From positions 1 to 16,903 of the forward strand of contig CAZUOJ010000079.1 of NCBI GenBank assembly GCA_964622325.1: 16,903 bases of DNA, read 5' to 3'. Positions 14,535-16,903 of this stretch are shown one piece after another (the first letter of the stretch is position 1; every line of letters begins with the position of its first letter). The notes beneath the pieces are model-generated. The model saw only the letters and a program-made list of their open reading frames with translations, was not told the origin of the DNA and did no database searches. Source of the DNA: JAJFUB01 sp964622325 (lineage in GTDB: Bacteria > Armatimonadota > Zipacnadia > Zipacnadales > UBA11051). The position numbers and the translations under genes were made by a program.

Positions 14535-14981
14535 CTAGGCGGACAAATCATCCAGAGCTGCTCGGGCTTTTTGAATGCGTGCAGCTAATTCTGCGTGAAG
14601 CGCTTGAAACAGGGCTTTATCGGCCTCTCCTGTGGGGCCATATTTGCGCATTTGTTGGGGCTGCAAGCCATCGACGGCCGCGCGCATTTTTTCCAGCAAA
14701 TTCGAAAGCCACACACGCGTGTTATGCACACTTTGGGGCTGTTCAAAAGCAGCCAGCTCGTTGGGCGCCAGAAGTTCGGCCTGTTGGCGGAGAATCGCCG
14801 CCAATTCCCGAAGCGGCGCACAAATGGCTTGCGTTTCCTCAGACGGAAGTGGCGTGAGCGGCGATCCCACGCCCGTCGGCGAACGCCCTTCCGTAGCCGC
14901 TTCTTCCATTTGCTGCAATAGATGCCGGATTGTGGAATAAGCAGAAATTAAATGGCGTCGTTGGCCGCTATTCAGCCCCAT
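14535..14981 (-). CDS. Hypothetical helical protein
   Basis: A 148-residue protein with no signal peptide or membrane helix. It is rich in Ala, Leu, Gln and Glu and probably mostly alpha-helical, with coiled-coil-like stretches (HLISAYSTIRHLLQQMEEAA; LRELAAILRQQAELLAP; ALFQALHAELAARIQKARAA). A Pro/Gly/Ser-rich linker (SPTGVGSPLTPLPS) separates the first helix from the rest. The start overlaps the upstream DUF6062-like gene by 14 nt, and GGAGGAGG (plus-strand 14993-15000) lies upstream with a slightly long spacing. Family and function are unknown; the context suggests a partner of the dynamin-like protein. Confidence 0.7.
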   Translation of the reverse strand: MGLNSGQRRHLISAYSTIRHLLQQMEEAATEGRSPTGVGSPLTPLPSEETQAICAPLRELAAILRQQAELLAPNELAAFEQPQSVHNTRVWLSNLLEKMRAAVDGLQPQQMRKYGPTGEADKALFQALHAELAARIQKARAALDDLSA

Positions 14982-15603
14982 ATTCGGGAAAGCCTCCTCC
15001 GATTTTACGCGCTGCCCGCTGCCAGGCGTAGCGTTCGTCGCCTATCGCTTCTGATCGCCGCTGATAATCTGTTTTCGCCACAAATTCACGGCAGGATGCA
15101 GCTAAGCTTTTGCATTGTTGCGTTTCATATTCATAAAGGCGAGATAGCGCCGCGGCATACATTTTGCGTTTCGGCAATTGCTGCAGATGCTCGAGGCACA
15201 GGCCATCGCTCTGGCAATAAGCCTGCCATACATCTTCTTCCAAAAGATGTTCCAACAACACATTCAGTGCCCGTTGGCCTGCCTGACTGGCGACAAGACA
15301 GGCCGGACAACGGCGTATCTGGCGAGAGGCAAAAAAAGCAGGCGCTTGTTCCAGCAAATCGGCATAAATGATGGAAGAGCCCAGAGCATCGTTAATTTTC
15401 AAAATGTTTTGCGTATGCATTTGGCAGAATCCGCCCATGCGGCGAAGCGTCTCTCGTGTCGGCGGATCGTTGACATTTTCGTAAAATAATGTCTGCAAAA
15501 AACGCGCTGCGGCTCTGTCCGCCAAACGGCAGGCAGGGCAGCCAGGCTGTGCTAAGGCTTCCATCAAGGCAAAAAAATCAATATGCCGCCTGCGCTGAGG
15601 CAT
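14968..15603 (-). CDS. Protein with duplicated CxxC/CxxH modules (DUF6062-like)
   Basis: A 211-residue, probably cytoplasmic protein made of two similar halves. The first has CPAC (C22, C25), then CQMH (C60, H63). The second has CPAC (C99, C102), then CLEH (C136, H139). Spacing is nearly equal (34 and 33 residues), so this is an internal duplication, and each half could bind one zinc ion. The pattern matches what I remember of DUF6062 proteins, which have no known activity. ATG at 15603 is preferred to an in-frame start at 15627 because GGAGAGG sits just upstream on the minus strand (plus-strand 15608-15614). It overlaps the dynamin-like gene end by 26 nt and the next gene by 14 nt, so all are tightly coupled. 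Confidence 0.8.
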   Translation of the reverse strand: MPQRRRHIDFFALMEALAQPGCPACRLADRAAARFLQTLFYENVNDPPTRETLRRMGGFCQMHTQNILKINDALGSSIIYADLLEQAPAFFASRQIRRCPACLVASQAGQRALNVLLEHLLEEDVWQAYCQSDGLCLEHLQQLPKRKMYAAALSRLYEYETQQCKSLAASCREFVAKTDYQRRSEAIGDERYAWQRAARKIGGGFPEYGAE

Positions 15604-16903
15604 GAGGCCTCTCCTCGTCCAATACACATTGCAAAGCCTGCATCAAATGGCTCAGACGCTCTTTTTGCGCATACAAAGTCTGCTGTGTGGCTTCTGCTTT
15701 CTCGGCTGTCTGTTGCTTGAGCGCGATAGCGCGCTGGATAGCCCGATCAATCCCTGCAATAGCTTCTGTCAGGCTTCGATTTACAGAGCGCACATAATCA
15801 TCAAAGGCAGCCTGGGCGCGTTCGGCGAAATCGTAACGCAAGCGTCCGCAAGCTTTGTCGTGTTCTTCCAATAGTTCCTGTTCTATCGCCCGCAGCAGCC
15901 GTTCGCGTGCGCCCGGCAGCCACGCGCCCAGCGGCGAGCCGCTCAGGCCTGGCCGCGCTTCCCATTGCCAGTCTTGCCAGCGAAAACGAGAAGGCGCGGC
16001 GAGATAGCCTATTGTTTCCACGGAACGCGGCGGCAGTTCAAAAACTTCCCGCGCCAGCTCGTAAATTTGCGCTAATGTCTCGTTCGCGCGCCGTGTAAAG
16101 CGGGCTAATGTATCCGCTAATTTCTCCTCCAGACGCTTTTCTTCCGCCTCGCGCCATTTTGTGAGCACATCGATTAATGTCTCCCGAATAAACTGATTGC
16201 CCCGAGCCAACAGCTCTGTTGTCGGGATTTCTTTTTGTTGCGCGGCCCATTGCGCAAAAAGAAGCCGTAATTCTTCCGCGCGTCTTGTGCGTTCCTGTTC
16301 GTAATCTTGCTGCAATGTTTGGGCGATGAGCTTGCGGGCTGCCGCCCGAATAAGCGTTGTGTCATCCTCGCGTTGTGTCAAAAGCTGATCGCGCCGCTGA
16401 TGGAATTCCTCCGTCCGCCGTTCAATCTCTTCCACGCTCATATGCATGGCCTGCCGTTCCAGCTCCAGCCCCAATTCTTCGTCAGCAGCTACTTCTTGAG
16501 CGTTCCGGATCACAGAAATCAATAATGTATAGGCCTGTTCTTCGGCTTGAAAACGCTTTAATTCCTCAACAAAGGCTAATAGGCCGCTACGCTGCAAGCG
16601 CTCTGTATCGCCTGTCAATTGCGCTTCCAGCGCTTCCCGCGCCGAAAGCGCGAATACTTGAATCTCTTGCCCCAGAATCTCTTCCAGGACGCTCCGCGTA
16701 AAAGCTAACGATTCGGCCGCTTCTTTCGGCGATAGCAAATCAATCTTGTTTTGCACAACAAACAGCCGCGCCACATGTGGCCGCATTTCCAGCAAAAATT
16801 CGCATTCGCCGCGGCTTATGGGAGGATCAGAGGCCACAATTAAAATGGCGCCATCCACATGCGGCAAAAATTCGCGCGTCGTCTCTGTATTGTGTTCATA
16901 TAC
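15578..16903 (-). CDS. Dynamin-family GTPase (N-terminus beyond the window)
   Basis: The frame is open to the right edge, giving 441 residues of a partial protein. The visible N-terminal part, VYEHNTETTREFLPHVDGAI, then VQNKIDLL (the G4 motif, which confers guanine specificity), belongs to a GTPase domain of the bacterial dynamin-like type. The P-loop, switch I and the DxxG motif lie outside the window. The rest is long charged helices consistent with a stalk, with no obvious membrane helix in the visible part. Near the C-terminus CGRLRYDFAERAQAAFDDYV resembles the conserved CGRxRYDF block of this family. Such proteins bind and remodel membranes, some in phage defence or membrane repair. It heads the minus-strand operon and overlaps the next gene by 26 nt. 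Confidence 0.88.
   Translation of the reverse strand, partial: VYEHNTETTREFLPHVDGAILIVASDPPISRGECEFLLEMRPHVARLFVVQNKIDLLSPKEAAESLAFTRSVLEEILGQEIQVFALSAREALEAQLTGDTERLQRSGLLAFVEELKRFQAEEQAYTLLISVIRNAQEVAADEELGLELERQAMHMSVEEIERRTEEFHQRRDQLLTQREDDTTLIRAAARKLIAQTLQQDYEQERTRRAEELRLLFAQWAAQQKEIPTTELLARGNQFIRETLIDVLTKWREAEEKRLEEKLADTLARFTRRANETLAQIYELAREVFELPPRSVETIGYLAAPSRFRWQDWQWEARPGLSGSPLGAWLPGARERLLRAIEQELLEEHDKACGRLRYDFAERAQAAFDDYVRSVNRSLTEAIAGIDRAIQRAIALKQQTAEKAEATQQTLYAQKERLSHLMQALQCVLDEERPHASAQAAY

Noticed and set aside
15602..15874. Plus-strand open frames opposite the dynamin-like gene
   Set aside because: The minus frame continues conserved GTPase sequence to the window edge; the plus frames show no motif or ribosome site.
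1..16903. CRISPR array, tRNA genes, insertion sequences or prophage
   Set aside because: No regularly spaced repeats, cloverleaf, transposase or integrase sequence was found by reading the window.

Overview
This window is bacterial chromosomal DNA with G+C a little above 50%, densely packed genes and strong AGGAGG-type ribosome binding sites. Two of the intact genes appear to start with TTG and one with GTG. Gene content (IleRS, DksA/TraR-type protein, LspA, Lgt, RluD-type synthase, TatA, CysRS) is housekeeping and does not fix the phylum. Uncharacterised families resembling DUF6599 and DUF6062, and the sugar genes, would suit an uncultured or poorly sampled lineage (for example a PVC-, Hydrogenedentes- or Sumerlaea-like phylum). 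That placement is a guess; the sequence does not prove it. No tRNA, rRNA, insertion sequence, integrase, CRISPR array or phage gene was seen.

Layout. (1) Positions 1-6039, plus strand: the last residues of an unknown gene, then ileS, a dksA/traR-like gene, lspA, lgt and an rluD-type pseudouridine synthase. From dksA onward the genes abut or overlap and look like one operon. It couples lipoprotein maturation (Lgt lipidates, LspA cleaves the signal peptide) with translation genes. (2) Positions 6033-8793: a possible 19-codon leader ORF, a Gfo/Idh/MocA oxidoreductase, a NodB-type polysaccharide deacetylase and a D-lyxose isomerase, probably a small carbohydrate-processing module. (3) Positions 8794-12120: a hairpin-rich leader before a class I aminotransferase, a 13-bp inverted repeat before a PfkB-family sugar kinase, then tatA overlapping a secreted DUF6599-like protein, closed by an intrinsic terminator. 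(4) Positions 12195-14294: cysS, then a secreted protein of unknown function that has its own sigma70-like promoter and a hairpin over its Shine-Dalgarno sequence. (5) Positions 14322-16903, minus strand: a convergent operon, read from the right edge, encoding a dynamin-like GTPase (cut by the window end), a protein with two CxxC/CxxH metal modules, a helical protein and a small two-helix membrane protein.

The most striking observation concerns composition. The trinucleotide GGT and its complement ACC are almost absent from both strands: about 27 and 13 occurrences by eye in 16.9 kb, where a few hundred of each would be expected. Glycine is never encoded by GGT. Codon choice changes with the neighbouring codon (Leu-Val is written CTC/CTT-GTN rather than CTG-GTN), and many of the surviving GGTs lie at Trp-T or Met-Val junctions where no synonymous escape exists. 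This points to pressure at the DNA level, either selective or mutational, and not to tRNA supply. The other candidates for a new system are the dynamin/zinc-module operon and several RNA-structure signals upstream of genes.
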